Source of the DNA: Promicromonospora umidemergens
Lineage (GTDB): Bacteria > Actinomycetota > Actinomycetes > Actinomycetales > Cellulomonadaceae
Direction: 5' to 3'
DNA length: 64,000 nucleotides
Assembly (NCBI RefSeq): GCF_024171995.1
Contig: NZ_JAMTCT010000002.1
Location: forward strand, 62,001-126,000
The position numbers and the translations under genes were made by a program. Each line of letters begins with the position of its first letter. The first letter of the stretch is position 1. Positions 47,899 through 56,648 of the stretch are shown piece after piece. A model generated the notes under the pieces. The model did not search any database and was not told the origin of the DNA. It saw only the letters and a list, made by a program, of their open reading frames with translations.

Positions 47899-47904
47899 CA
47901 GAAT
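47899..47904 (+). promoter_or_regulatory. -10 element of the hydroxyacid dehydrogenase gene
   Basis: CAGAAT ends 7 nt before the GTG chosen as start. Confidence 0.35.
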
Positions 47905-47911
47905 CGCACCG

Positions 47912-48859
47912 GTGACCTCCGAACTCACGATCCACGACCTCGCCGGTGTGCTCCGCACCCGCCCCACGGTCCACCTCGGCGACGACGTCGTACCAGGCTG
48001 GCGCGGCGCGCTCGCCACCTGGGCGCTCGCGCACGGCCTGGAGATTGCCGAGCGCGACGCGACGCTCGCGATCACGGCTCGTCCCGACCGCACGGCCGGT
48101 GCCGCCTGGGTCCACTCGCCCTATGCAGGTATAGAGCACCTGGCGTCCGCGCTGCCGGACGACGTGCTGCTGACCCGAACGACCGGGACCATGCCGCAGC
48201 GCATCGCCGAGTACGTGCTGGCCTGGGTCCTCGCCGAGCGATGGCAGACGGCCCGCTACCTCGCCGACTCGGCGTCAGGCACCTGGGACCCGGCCGACCC
48301 GCCCGCACCACCAGGCCGCAACGGGGCGGTCGTCATCGGCACGGGCACCATGGGTCAGGCGATCGCCCGGGCGCTGGCCGCCACCGGCCACCGGGTCACG
48401 GGCCTGAGCAGGAGCGGACGTCCCGACGACGCCTTCGACGACGTGCTCCCCTTCGCCCAGGCGCACGACGCGCCCGCGCCCGGCGGCTCGGGCACCGACG
48501 TCGTCGTGCTCGCACTCCCCCACACCGCACAGACCGCCGGCCTGATCACCCCGCAGCTCCTGCGAGCGTTCGACGGCGTGCACCTCGTCAACATCGGACG
48601 CGGCTCAGCGATCCGCACGGACACGCTGCTGCACGCGCTCGACACCGGCCGGGTACGGCACGCGACCCTCGACGTCACCGAGCAGGAGCCCCTCGGCCCT
48701 TCCTCTCCCCTGTGGCGCCGGCCCGACGTCACCATCACGCCCCACATCTCCGGTCGCACGCTGCCGTCCGACGTCGTGGCAGCCCTCGACGAGGCGCTCA
48801 CACAGATCCGGGCCGGCGTCCGTCCGGCGTCGGCGGCCGCACGCGACCGGGGCTACTGA
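47912..48859 (+). CDS. D-2-hydroxyacid dehydrogenase family protein
   Basis: A 315-residue NAD-dependent dehydrogenase. The cofactor domain has VIGTGTMGQAIARALAATGH. Catalytic residues are the Arg in VNIGRGSAIRTDTLL, the Glu in DVTEQEPLG and the His in ITPHISG. I chose the GTG at 47912 because the upstream 24 codons do not resemble the family. The substrate could be a 2-keto acid such as glyoxylate or hydroxypyruvate. It stands alone, facing a convergent MmcQ-type gene. Confidence 0.88.
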   Translation: MTSELTIHDLAGVLRTRPTVHLGDDVVPGWRGALATWALAHGLEIAERDATLAITARPDRTAGAAWVHSPYAGIEHLASALPDDVLLTRTTGTMPQRIAEYVLAWVLAERWQTARYLADSASGTWDPADPPAPPGRNGAVVIGTGTMGQAIARALAATGHRVTGLSRSGRPDDAFDDVLPFAQAHDAPAPGGSGTDVVVLALPHTAQTAGLITPQLLRAFDGVHLVNIGRGSAIRTDTLLHALDTGRVRHATLDVTEQEPLGPSSPLWRRPDVTITPHISGRTLPSDVVAALDEALTQIRAGVRPASAAARDRGY

Positions 48860-48911
48860 TCCGTGTCCGCGAGCGCCGGTGGCCTCAGGGCGGGTGGTGC
48901 CGGTGTCGAGG

Positions 48912-49295
48912 CTACTGAGCGGGGTGCGGGGTCGGGCGGTCTACCTGGGCTGCGAGGTCCTGGGGTGCCTGGATGCAGTAGGAGTCGGTGAGCAGCTCGG
49001 TCAGCTCGTCCCAGTCGGTGTGCTCGTCGAGCACGATGCCGACGACGTTGGTGCCCCAGCTTGTCTTGAAGTACTGGGGGCCGAGGTGCTGGAAGGCCTG
49101 GACCTCGTCGGGTTCGGCGCGGAAGGTGATCCGGATCAGGCCGTCCTCTCCCCCGAAGACGTGGCCTACTGTCGCGTCGCGGGTCTTCCAGGCGATGCCG
49201 GTCCAGGCGTCGTGCTCCTCGCACTCCGGGAGGCGTTCGAGGATGGCGGCGATCCGGTGGATCGTCTCGGTCGGGACGGGTGCTCGTTCGCTCAC
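48912..49295 (-). CDS. MmcQ/YjbR family DNA-binding-fold protein
   Basis: A 127-residue protein with the YjbR/MmcQ pattern: ILERLPECEEHDAWTGIAWK, IRITFRAEPDEVQAFQHLG, YFKTSWGTNVVGIVLDEHTD and WDELTELLTDSYCIQAP. These small proteins have a CyaY-like fold and no known function. The GTG at 49295 is preceded by AAGACT ending 6 nt upstream, fitting a leaderless transcript. It is divergent from the ATP-grasp gene. Confidence 0.82.
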   Translation of the reverse strand: MSERAPVPTETIHRIAAILERLPECEEHDAWTGIAWKTRDATVGHVFGGEDGLIRITFRAEPDEVQAFQHLGPQYFKTSWGTNVVGIVLDEHTDWDELTELLTDSYCIQAPQDLAAQVDRPTPHPAQ

Positions 49296-49404
49296 GTCGT
49301 GAGTCTTGCACCTGCCACTGACACGGGGTCGGGCACGGGGACCGGCACGGTGCCCGTGGCATGCGTCGTTGCGAGCTGGTGGGGCTCGTGGTTGCGTCGG
49401 TGGC

Positions 49405-50736
49405 ATGAGCAAATCCGACGAACGGACACGCAACGTCTTCGTGCTGGGCATGACGGACCTGCAGCGGGAGGAGCTGGCGAGCATGCGGAATGCTGGGCGC
49501 TATACGTTCCGCTCGCTGCTCGACTACGCCACGCTCGTCCGCGACACGGACTACGACTTCGATGCGCTGCTCGGCCAGGCGCGTGCCCAGCTCGCCGACT
49601 TCTCGGGGTCGATCGACGCCATCGTGTGCCACTGGGATTTTCCGAGCTCGCTCCTGGCGCCCGTCCTGTCCCACGAGCACGGCATCCCCGCTCCGTCCGT
49701 GACGAGCATGCTCAAGTGCGAGCACAAGTACTGGAGCCGGTTGGAGCAGCAGCAGTCGGTTCCTGAGGTGGTGCCGGGGTTCGCCGCGTTCGACCCGTTC
49801 GCCGATGACGCTCTGGACCAGGTGCACCTGCCGTTCCCGTTCTGGGTGAAGCCGGTCAAGGCGCACTCGTCGAACCTGGGGTTCGAGATCCACGACGAGA
49901 GGGAGTTCGCGTCGGCCCTGGACGAGATCCGGGCGGAGATCACCGACGTCGGTGACGCCTTCAACCAGGTGCTGAGCCGGGTGGATCTGCCGGAGAGCCT
50001 CCGCGGAGCGGGTGGGAACACCTGCCTCGCCGAGGAGGTCATCACCGGGATCCAGGTTGCTCCTGAGGGCGTGGTCGCGCAGGGCAGGTTCAGCGTGCAC
50101 GGCATCGTCGACATGCACCGGGACCCTTCCGGGCACAGCATCGACCACCTGGACTACCCCGCCGTGACCGTCCCGGCCGAGGTGCAGCAGCGGATGGTCG
50201 ACACCGCGGAACGGTTCATGCACCACATCGGTTACGACGACGGGGCCTTCAACGTCGAGTACATGTGGGACCGGGAGAACGACCTCCTGCGGCTCATCGA
50301 GGTGAACACGCGCATCTCCCAGTCCCACACCGAGCTCTTCCTCAAGGTCGACGGCACGTCGAACCATGAGGTGGCCATCGACGTCGCGCTGGGCGAGGTC
50401 CCTGAGATGCCGCACGGGCAGGGCCGGTTCGCCGTCGCCGGCCAGTGGCACGTCTTCCACGACGCCGACGCGGTCGTGCGCAGCGTCCCTGGCGAGAAGG
50501 AGCTGGCCGCTCTCGAGAGTGCCCTCCCTGGCACGAAGGTCACCCTGCAGGTGGCGCCCGGCGACCGTCTCTCCGACCTGCCGCACCAGGACAGCTACCG
50601 GTTCAAGCTGGGCAGCGTCTACCTGGGCGCCGACGACCACGGCCAGCTCGCCGACCGGTTCCGCCAGGCGGTGGACCTGCTGCCCTTCGAGCTCGATCCC
50701 GTCACCGATCCTGTCACCGAGGAGGTCCCTGGATGA
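49405..50736 (+). CDS. ATP-grasp ligase of unknown substrate
   Basis: A 443-residue ATP-grasp enzyme. The N-terminal part (VFVLGMTDLQREELASM, then DAIVCHWDFPSSLLAPVLSH) forms the pre-ATP-grasp domain. ATP binding is shown by FPFWVKPVKAHSSNLGFEI and LAEEVITGIQVAPEG, and the metal site by FNVEYMWD...LRLIEVNTRISQSH. Such enzymes join a carboxylate to an amine through an acyl phosphate, and relatives make dipeptides or modify peptides. The ATG at 49405 is the first sensible start. The stop overlaps the next gene by ATGA, so its product and the hydrolase are made together. No peptide precursor gene is apparent nearby. Confidence 0.85.
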   Translation: MSKSDERTRNVFVLGMTDLQREELASMRNAGRYTFRSLLDYATLVRDTDYDFDALLGQARAQLADFSGSIDAIVCHWDFPSSLLAPVLSHEHGIPAPSVTSMLKCEHKYWSRLEQQQSVPEVVPGFAAFDPFADDALDQVHLPFPFWVKPVKAHSSNLGFEIHDEREFASALDEIRAEITDVGDAFNQVLSRVDLPESLRGAGGNTCLAEEVITGIQVAPEGVVAQGRFSVHGIVDMHRDPSGHSIDHLDYPAVTVPAEVQQRMVDTAERFMHHIGYDDGAFNVEYMWDRENDLLRLIEVNTRISQSHTELFLKVDGTSNHEVAIDVALGEVPEMPHGQGRFAVAGQWHVFHDADAVVRSVPGEKELAALESALPGTKVTLQVAPGDRLSDLPHQDSYRFKLGSVYLGADDHGQLADRFRQAVDLLPFELDPVTDPVTEEVPG

Positions 50737-52796
50737 GGACAGCCACCGACCTGCCGCACGAGGTCGAGACCGTCGAGAACGTGTTCATCCCGTTGCGTGA
50801 CGGTCAGCACGTGGCCGCGCGGATGTGGGCCCCGGTCGACGCCGCGGCGAGTCCGGTGCCCGCGGTCGTGGAGTACATCCCCTACCGCAAGCGGGACGCC
50901 ACCCGCGGCCGGGACGCGTACAACCACCCGTACATCGCCGGGCACGGGTACGTCTGCGTGCGGGTGGACCTCCGCGGCAGCGGTGACTCCGACGGCGTGC
51001 TGGTGGACGAGTACCGCCCCCAGGAGCTCCATGACGCCGAGGACGTGATCGCCTGGCTCGCGGAGCAGCCGTGGTGCGACGGAAACGTCGGGATGATGGG
51101 CATCTCCTGGGGTGGCTTCAACAGCCTCCAGGTGGCCGCCGGTGCTCCACCCGCGCTCAAGGCGGTCATCAGCGCGTCGGCCACCGACGACCTGTACGTC
51201 GACAACATGCACTACATGGGCGGCTGCCTGCTCGCGGACAACCTGTCGGAGGCGACGGTGATGTTCGCGTTCAACAGCCTGCCACCCGACCCCGCCGTCG
51301 TCGGCGACCGGTGGCGCGCCATGTGGCACGAACGGCTCGAGGGCAGCGGGCTGTGGCTGGAGACCTGGTTGCAGCACCAGCGCCGGGACGACTACTGGAA
51401 GCCGGCGTCGGTCTGCGAGGACTACTCCAGGGTGCGGTGCCCGGTGATGGCCGTCGGTGGCTGGGCCGACGGCTACACCAACGCCATCTTCCGGCTCCTG
51501 GAGAACCTCGACGTCCCCCGCAAGGGCCTGATCGGCCCGTGGGGGCACCGCTACCCGCACCTCGGCGTGCCCGGCCCGGCCGTCGGCTTCCTCCAGGAGA
51601 TGGTGCGCTGGTGGGACCACTGGCTCAAGGGGGTCGACACCGGCCTCGAGGACGAGCCGATGCTGCGCGCGTGGATGCAGGACAGCGTCCCACCCAGTGC
51701 CTCCTACGAGGACCGGCCCGGCCGCTGGGTCGCCGAACCGAGCTGGCCGGCCCCGGGGGTCGTGGACCGGGAGTACCGGTTCACGCCCCACCATCTGTCA
51801 CCGACGGGCGGCGGCCAGGTGGCACCGGAGAACGTCGAGGCCGACGGGCAGCAGGTGAGCCTGCGCTCTCCGCTGAGCGTCGGGATGTTCGCCGGCAAGT
51901 GGGCGTCCTACTCGGCGCTGCCGGACCTGCCGTACGACCAGCGCGAGGAGGACGGCGGCGCCCTCGTGTTCGAGACGGAGCCGCTCGCCGAGCCCCTGGA
52001 GCTCCTCGGGCTGCCCCGCGTGGCACTGGAGGTCTCGTCCGACCGCCCGGTGGCACAGCTCGCGGTCCGGCTGTCCGACGTCGCCCCCGACGGGGAGGCG
52101 ACCCGTGTGACCTACGGGGTGCTGAACCTGACGCACCGCGAGGGCAGCGAGCGCCCGCAGGCGCTCGAGCCCGGCCGTGCCTACCCGGTGACGGTGCAGC
52201 TCAACGGCGTCGCCCAGTCCCTGCCCGCCGGCCACCGGCTGCGGGTGTCGATCTCGACCTCGTACTGGCCGTTGATCTGGCCGGCCCCCGAGCCTGCGAC
52301 CGTGACGATCACGACCGGCAGCAGCGCCCTGCACCTGCCGGTGCGCCGCCCTCGCCCCGAGGACGAGGACCTGCGGCCCTTCGGGGCCCCGGAGGCCGCC
52401 GAGGAGGACGCGACGACGGTGCTGGCCACCGGGGAGCACTCGTGGCGCGTCACGCGAGACCTGGCCACGGACGTCTCGACGCTGGAGATCATCAACGACC
52501 AGGGCACCTTCCGGCTCGAGGACACCGGCACGGTCATCCACCGCGACACCCGCGAGTGGTACAGCTTCCGATGGAACGACGTCACCTCGGTACGCGGTGA
52601 GACCCGTACGGTCCGCCGGCTGGAGAACGGCGACGACTGGCGCGTCGAGGTGGTCACCCGGACCGTCCTGACGTGCACGGCGACCGACTTCCTTGTCAAC
52701 GCGCAGCTCGACGCGTACGAGCTGGACGACAGACAGGGCGATCCGCGCGTCTACTCGCAGAACTGGCAGCGACGGATCGCCAGGGACCTGGTCTAG
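50733..52796 (+). CDS. CocE/NonD (S15-type) alpha/beta hydrolase
   Basis: A 687-residue hydrolase of the X-Pro dipeptidyl-peptidase/cocaine-esterase family. The nucleophile elbow is MMGISWGGFNSL (Ser125). The Asp is in the region VMAVGGWADGYTNAIF and the catalytic His in GPWGHRYPHLG. The C-terminal jelly-roll domain follows (LEVSSDRPVAQLAVRLSD, HRLRVSISTSYWPLIWPAP). There is no signal peptide, so it acts in the cytoplasm. It is longer than CocE, with extra C-terminal sequence (about 520-687). Coupled to the ATP-grasp gene, it might cleave or recycle the ligase product. Confidence 0.88.
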   Translation: MRTATDLPHEVETVENVFIPLRDGQHVAARMWAPVDAAASPVPAVVEYIPYRKRDATRGRDAYNHPYIAGHGYVCVRVDLRGSGDSDGVLVDEYRPQELHDAEDVIAWLAEQPWCDGNVGMMGISWGGFNSLQVAAGAPPALKAVISASATDDLYVDNMHYMGGCLLADNLSEATVMFAFNSLPPDPAVVGDRWRAMWHERLEGSGLWLETWLQHQRRDDYWKPASVCEDYSRVRCPVMAVGGWADGYTNAIFRLLENLDVPRKGLIGPWGHRYPHLGVPGPAVGFLQEMVRWWDHWLKGVDTGLEDEPMLRAWMQDSVPPSASYEDRPGRWVAEPSWPAPGVVDREYRFTPHHLSPTGGGQVAPENVEADGQQVSLRSPLSVGMFAGKWASYSALPDLPYDQREEDGGALVFETEPLAEPLELLGLPRVALEVSSDRPVAQLAVRLSDVAPDGEATRVTYGVLNLTHREGSERPQALEPGRAYPVTVQLNGVAQSLPAGHRLRVSISTSYWPLIWPAPEPATVTITTGSSALHLPVRRPRPEDEDLRPFGAPEAAEEDATTVLATGEHSWRVTRDLATDVSTLEIINDQGTFRLEDTGTVIHRDTREWYSFRWNDVTSVRGETRTVRRLENGDDWRVEVVTRTVLTCTATDFLVNAQLDAYELDDRQGDPRVYSQNWQRRIARDLV

Positions 52797-53452
52797 ACGA
52801 GGCCGAGCTCGCGGGCTCGTACGCCGGCCTGGAACCGGGACTCGGCGCCGAGGGCGTCCATCAGCTCGGCGACGCGGCGGCGGTAGGTGCGTACGCCGAG
52901 ACCGAGCGTGCGGGCGGCGGTCTCGTCCTTGACGCCCTGGCCGAGCAGGTCCAGGACGTGGGGTGCGAGCTGGCGGATCTCGGCGATCTGGGTGTCGTAG
53001 ACGGACAGGTCGGTGGCCGAGCGCCAGGCCGCCTCGAACAGGGAGGTCACTCCCTGCACCGCTTCGGGCTGGGTGATGATGCTGAAGCTGCGCCGGCCGG
53101 CGCTGAGGTTGCCGGCCAGGATCACGAGCCGGCGGTCGAGCACTATCGTCTCGTTGATCTCTTCGCTGGTGATGCGGATCTGCGCGCCGTGGTGGTCCCG
53201 GGCCCGCGCCAGGGTCTGTGCCGCCACCGGGTCGAGGAGCATCCCGGACCGGTAGACCTTGCGGATGCGGGCGTCGCCGGGTCGCTGACGGCGGTACAGC
53301 TCGCTGAGCTCGTCCGCCATCCGTGCCCCGGCCCACGTGAAGAGGTCGTTGGCGGCGCACGCGACGTCGGTGGCGGCCGCGAACAGGTGCATCGTCCGCT
53401 CGACCAGCTCCTGCTCGCCGTGCACGATCGTGACAGCCTCGCCCGTCTGCAT
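52793..53452 (-). CDS. LuxR-type HTH regulator
   Basis: A 219-residue regulator. The N-terminal 150 residues form a TrmB/PLD-like effector domain (LFAAATDVACAANDLFTWAG, VLDRRLVILAGNLSAGRRSF), common in actinobacterial regulators near secondary-metabolism genes. The C-terminal HTH is LDLLGQGVKDETAARTLGLG with VRTYRRRVAELMDALGA. Its stop overlaps the stop of the hydrolase gene by 4 nt. CAGACT (53465-53460) ends 7 nt before the ATG. It may regulate the divergent aldo/keto reductase or the convergent operon. Confidence 0.85.
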   Translation of the reverse strand: MQTGEAVTIVHGEQELVERTMHLFAAATDVACAANDLFTWAGARMADELSELYRRQRPGDARIRKVYRSGMLLDPVAAQTLARARDHHGAQIRITSEEINETIVLDRRLVILAGNLSAGRRSFSIITQPEAVQGVTSLFEAAWRSATDLSVYDTQIAEIRQLAPHVLDLLGQGVKDETAARTLGLGVRTYRRRVAELMDALGAESRFQAGVRARELGLV

Positions 53453-53548
53453 GGCTCAGAGTCTGCCCGCCGGGGCACCGTCGCGCCAGGCTCGGCAACA
53501 ACCTGCCAACGTCGTGGGAACGGCCGGGCCCGGCGTGATGCTGGCTGC

Positions 53549-54508
53549 ATGACGACGAACACGACGACGAACACGAACACCATGACGACGACCCCGGACG
53601 CCGCGGCGGCGGGCACCTGGCAGCTCGGCGACCGCACGGTCCACCGGCTCGGCCTCGGCGCGATGCGGCTCGTGGGCATGCCCTGGGACACGACGCCGCG
53701 GGATCGCGACGCCTCGGTCGCCGTGCTGCGGCGCGCGGTCGAGCTCGGCGTGAACCACATCGACACCGCCGCGTTCTACTTCACGCCCGTCCGCTCGGCC
53801 AACGAGCTGATCAGCACGGCCCTGCAGCCCTATGGGGACGACCTGACGATCACCACCAAGGTCGGCCCGGCCCGGTCACGGAACGGCGACTTCGAGGAGA
53901 TGGCACGGCCGGAGCAGCTCCGCGGCCAGGTCGAGGAGAACCTCCGGCAGCTCGGCCGGGACCACCTCGACATCGTCAACCTGCGCTGGGGCACGCGGAT
54001 GGCCGGCGAGGGGCGCGAGCCCGAGTCGGTGGCCGAGCACTTCGGGGCGCTCGCGGAGCTGCGCGACGCTGGCCTGGTCCGCAACCTCGGCATCTCGAAC
54101 GTCCTCCCGGAACAGCTGACCGAGGCGATGACCGTCGCGCCCGTGGTCTGCGTGCAGAACCAGTACGGCCTGACCAGCCGGGAGGACGACGCCGTGCTCG
54201 CCCTGTGCGGTGAGCACTCGATCGCGTTCGTGCCGTTCTTCGCGGTCGGGGCGGCCGTTCCGGGTGCCTCGCCGCGGGGCGGCGCCGACGAGACCGGCCA
54301 GGCCGAGGTCGCCGGCGTCGCCGCGGCGCACGGCGTGACCCCCGCTCAGGTCCGGCTGGCCTGGACCCTGCACCGCGGCCCGCACGTCCTCGCGATCCCC
54401 GGGACCGGCAGCCCGGTGCACCTGGAGGAGAACGTCGCCGCCGGCGCGCTGCGCCTGACCGACGAGGAGCTCGCGCTGCTCGACGGGATCGCGCCGGCCG
54501 CCGGCTAG
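53549..54508 (+). CDS. aldo/keto reductase family oxidoreductase
   Basis: A 319-residue TIM-barrel oxidoreductase. Asp and Tyr are in HIDTAAFYF and Lys in TITTKVGP. The usual catalytic His position reads Arg (DIVNLRWG), a variant I recall in some actinobacterial members. NADPH-site residues appear in IPGTGSPVHLEENVAA. The N-terminus is a Thr/Asn repeat (MTTNTTTNTNTMTTT), so the ATG at 53582 could also be used. GATGCT ends 6 nt before the first ATG. It is divergent from the LuxR gene. Confidence 0.88.
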   Translation: MTTNTTTNTNTMTTTPDAAAAGTWQLGDRTVHRLGLGAMRLVGMPWDTTPRDRDASVAVLRRAVELGVNHIDTAAFYFTPVRSANELISTALQPYGDDLTITTKVGPARSRNGDFEEMARPEQLRGQVEENLRQLGRDHLDIVNLRWGTRMAGEGREPESVAEHFGALAELRDAGLVRNLGISNVLPEQLTEAMTVAPVVCVQNQYGLTSREDDAVLALCGEHSIAFVPFFAVGAAVPGASPRGGADETGQAEVAGVAAAHGVTPAQVRLAWTLHRGPHVLAIPGTGSPVHLEENVAAGALRLTDEELALLDGIAPAAG

Positions 54509-54519
54509 GGGCAGCGCGT

Positions 54520-54536
54520 CACGGGCGGTGCCCGTG
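54520..54536 (+). terminator. short hairpin after the aldo/keto reductase
   Basis: A 7-bp stem (CACGGGC / GCCCGTG) with a 3-nt loop lies 12 nt after the stop. It is short, so its role as a terminator is tentative. Confidence 0.35.
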
Positions 54537-54567
54537 GCGACTGCCGAGGCCGTCACAGGCCCTCAGG

Positions 54568-54573
54568 TAGCCT
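54568..54573 (+). promoter_or_regulatory. -10 element of the NmrA-like gene
   Basis: TAGCCT ends 7 nt before the GTG start; no ribosome-binding site lies between. Confidence 0.45.
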
Positions 54574-54580
54574 GACCTGC

Positions 54581-55477
54581 GTGAGGATCGCGGTCACCGG
54601 TTCGACCGGCACGCTCGGCAGTCAGGTCGTCGGCCTCCTCGCGGCAGGCGGCCTGACCGCGTCGCCAGGGGCCGAGCACGGCGGGCACGAGGTCCTGGCG
54701 CTCGCCCGCCGTCCGGACGCGGTGCAGGCGGCGGTGGGTCCGGCGGCGTGGGGCGCCGGCGTCGTGCCTGTGCGGGCCGACTACGACGACGGGCCATCGC
54801 TGGCGTCGGCGTTGCGCGGCGTCGACGTGCTGGTGTTCGTCTCGAGCGACGGTGACGCCGCGCGCATGATGGTGCACCACCACAACGTCGTGCGGGCGGC
54901 CGTCGGGGCCGGGGTGGGGCACGTCGTGTACTTGAGCGGTGTGGACGCGGACCCGGGCTCGCCGTTCTGCTACGCGTTCACCAACGGGTACACGGAGGGT
55001 CTGCTCAGGCGCAGCGGGTGCGGTTTCTCGTTCGCGCGGGCGTCGTTGTTCACCGAGTTCTTCGCGGCGTTCCTGCGTCCGGCGCTGGTGTCCGGCGCGT
55101 TGCGGGTCCCGGGCGGCGAAGGGCGGGTCGCTCTCGTGTCCCGGTCCGACGTCGGGCGGTGCCTGGCCGCCCTCGCTCTGCTGCCGCCGAGCGGCCGGCA
55201 CCACGACCTGACGGGGCCCGCCACGCTGACGTTCGACGGCGTCGCGGGTGTGCTGAGCGAGGTGGCGGGCATCCCGGTGAGCTACACGGATATCCCGCCG
55301 GAGGTGCAGGTCGAGGAGCTGGCCCGCGCCGGGGAGGACCCCTGGTGGACGTACGCGTACTCGACGATGTTCGCGTCCGTCCGCCAGGACCGGTGGAGCA
55401 CCGTCTCCGACGAGGTGCTCCGGCTGACCGGGCGGGCCCCGGTGTCCGTGGCGGACGCCGTGCGGCCCGCCCCCTGA
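54581..55477 (+). CDS. NAD(P)-binding NmrA-like reductase
   Basis: A 298-residue atypical short-chain dehydrogenase. The Rossmann start MRIAVTGSTGTLGSQVVGLL binds NAD(P). VDVLVFVSSDGDAAR and VVYLSGVDADPGSPF follow the NmrA/quinone-reductase pattern, where the usual Tyr-Lys pair is not conserved. The C-terminal half (GEGRVALVSRSDVGRCLAAL, GPATLTFDGVAGVLSEVAG) matches this family. Possible roles are quinone reduction or redox sensing. It converges on the desaturase. Confidence 0.85.
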   Translation: MRIAVTGSTGTLGSQVVGLLAAGGLTASPGAEHGGHEVLALARRPDAVQAAVGPAAWGAGVVPVRADYDDGPSLASALRGVDVLVFVSSDGDAARMMVHHHNVVRAAVGAGVGHVVYLSGVDADPGSPFCYAFTNGYTEGLLRRSGCGFSFARASLFTEFFAAFLRPALVSGALRVPGGEGRVALVSRSDVGRCLAALALLPPSGRHHDLTGPATLTFDGVAGVLSEVAGIPVSYTDIPPEVQVEELARAGEDPWWTYAYSTMFASVRQDRWSTVSDEVLRLTGRAPVSVADAVRPAP

Positions 55478-55490
55478 CCGGCGGCGGGCC

Positions 55491-55507
55491 GTACCGGCTA
55501 CCGGTAC
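55491..55507. terminator. hairpin at the end of the desaturase gene
   Basis: GTACCGG and CCGGTAC pair perfectly around CTA, which is the desaturase stop codon on the minus strand. It lies between convergent genes and may end transcription from either side. Confidence 0.35.
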
Positions 55508-56586
55508 TGCGCGGCTACCGGGCAGTCCATCGGGTTGGCGTGGCCGAGCCCGACGCGGTTGAGGTAGTCGACGATGATGCCGTAGGACTCGAACAGCCCG
55601 GTCTCGGTGTACGGGATGTCGCGCTCGGCACAGAAGTCCCGCACGAGCGGGCGCACGTGGCGCAGGTTCACGCTGGGCATCCGCGGGAAGACGTGGTGCT
55701 CGACCTGGTAGTTCAGGCCGCCCATGGCCCACTCCACGAACCGTCCGCCGCGGATGTTGCGCGAGGTGAGGACCTGTCGGCGCAGGAAGTCGATGGAGTT
55801 GTCCTTGGGGAGCAGCGGCATCCCCTTGTGGTTCGGCGCGAAGGTGGCGCCCATGTACACCCCGAACACGGCGAGCTGCACGACCAGGAACGCCGCGCCG
55901 AGGGCCGGGCCGAGCGTGAGGAGGACGAGGGTCGGGAACCCGATGAGCCGGACGGCCAGGAGCGCGCTCTCCGCCGCGCGGTGCTTGACCTGCGGCATCG
56001 TGGCGAGCGTCTGGACGGAGTTGTAGTGCAGGACCGGGCCGAACAGCGCCAGCATCGGGAAGAACAGCCAGCCCTGACGTCGGGTGACCCAGCCGAGGAA
56101 CCCGGTACGCCCGGCCTCCTCCCCCGGTACGAACACGAGCGCCCCGGTCGCGATGTCGCCGTCCTTGCCGATCACGTTGGGGTTGCCGTGGTGCCTGTTG
56201 TGCTTGCGGTTCCACCAGCCGATGCTGAGGCCGACCACCAGGTTGCCGATGATGCGCGCGAACCACTCGTTGCGGCCGCTCGTCTGGAAGACCTGCTGGT
56301 GCCCGCCGTCGTGGGCGAGGAACGCGAACTGCGTCAGGACGACGCCGAACAGCGCGGCCACCGCGAGCTGCCACCAGGTGTCCCCCAGGGTGAGCAGCAG
56401 CACGAACGCGAGCGCCAGGCTCGCGGTCAGGACGACGGTGCGGCGGACGTACCAGCCGACGCGTCGGCCCATCAGGCCTGCGGCGTTGGCACGCTCGACG
56501 AGGTCGAAGTAGTCGTTCGTCTGCTTGTTGCGGGCTGACCGGGCCGGGCGGGCCCGGTGTGGCGGTGCGTCGGTCGTCGTCGTCAT
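55498..56586 (-). CDS. membrane fatty-acid desaturase
   Basis: A 362-residue integral-membrane di-iron desaturase. The three histidine boxes are complete: HDGGH at about 92-96, HNRHH at about 129-133 and QVEHH at about 294-298. The QxxHH third box is seen in front-end and acyl-lipid desaturases. Four hydrophobic segments surround them. On the minus strand TAGGTT ends 7 nt before the ATG. The adjacent kinase and response regulator genes suggest a membrane-fluidity circuit like Des/DesK/DesR of Bacillus. Confidence 0.92.
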   Translation of the reverse strand: MTTTTDAPPHRARPARSARNKQTNDYFDLVERANAAGLMGRRVGWYVRRTVVLTASLALAFVLLLTLGDTWWQLAVAALFGVVLTQFAFLAHDGGHQQVFQTSGRNEWFARIIGNLVVGLSIGWWNRKHNRHHGNPNVIGKDGDIATGALVFVPGEEAGRTGFLGWVTRRQGWLFFPMLALFGPVLHYNSVQTLATMPQVKHRAAESALLAVRLIGFPTLVLLTLGPALGAAFLVVQLAVFGVYMGATFAPNHKGMPLLPKDNSIDFLRRQVLTSRNIRGGRFVEWAMGGLNYQVEHHVFPRMPSVNLRHVRPLVRDFCAERDIPYTETGLFESYGIIVDYLNRVGLGHANPMDCPVAAQYR

Positions 56587-56648
56587 AGATGTCAACCTAG
56601 GAACCAGGTCGTGCTTCGCGCGTCCCCCGCGGGAGCCAACCTCACCCC

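Larger units (their letters stand above)
47347..47911. other. divergent intergenic region with palindromes
   Basis: No gene is supported in these 565 bp. The first part contains an AT-richer segment (47415-47470) likely to hold a promoter. The middle holds repeated TGAGATCGGTC motifs and a perfect 18-bp-arm palindrome (47620-47661). Near the right end is the 14-bp palindrome ATAATGTACATTAT (47811-47824). Confidence 0.6.

Noticed and set aside
43914-56586. Whole 44-57 kb segment as one biosynthetic gene cluster
   Set aside because: The genes face different ways in short units, no carrier protein, synthetase, synthase or precursor peptide is present, and the desaturase and dehydrogenases are common stand-alone genes.
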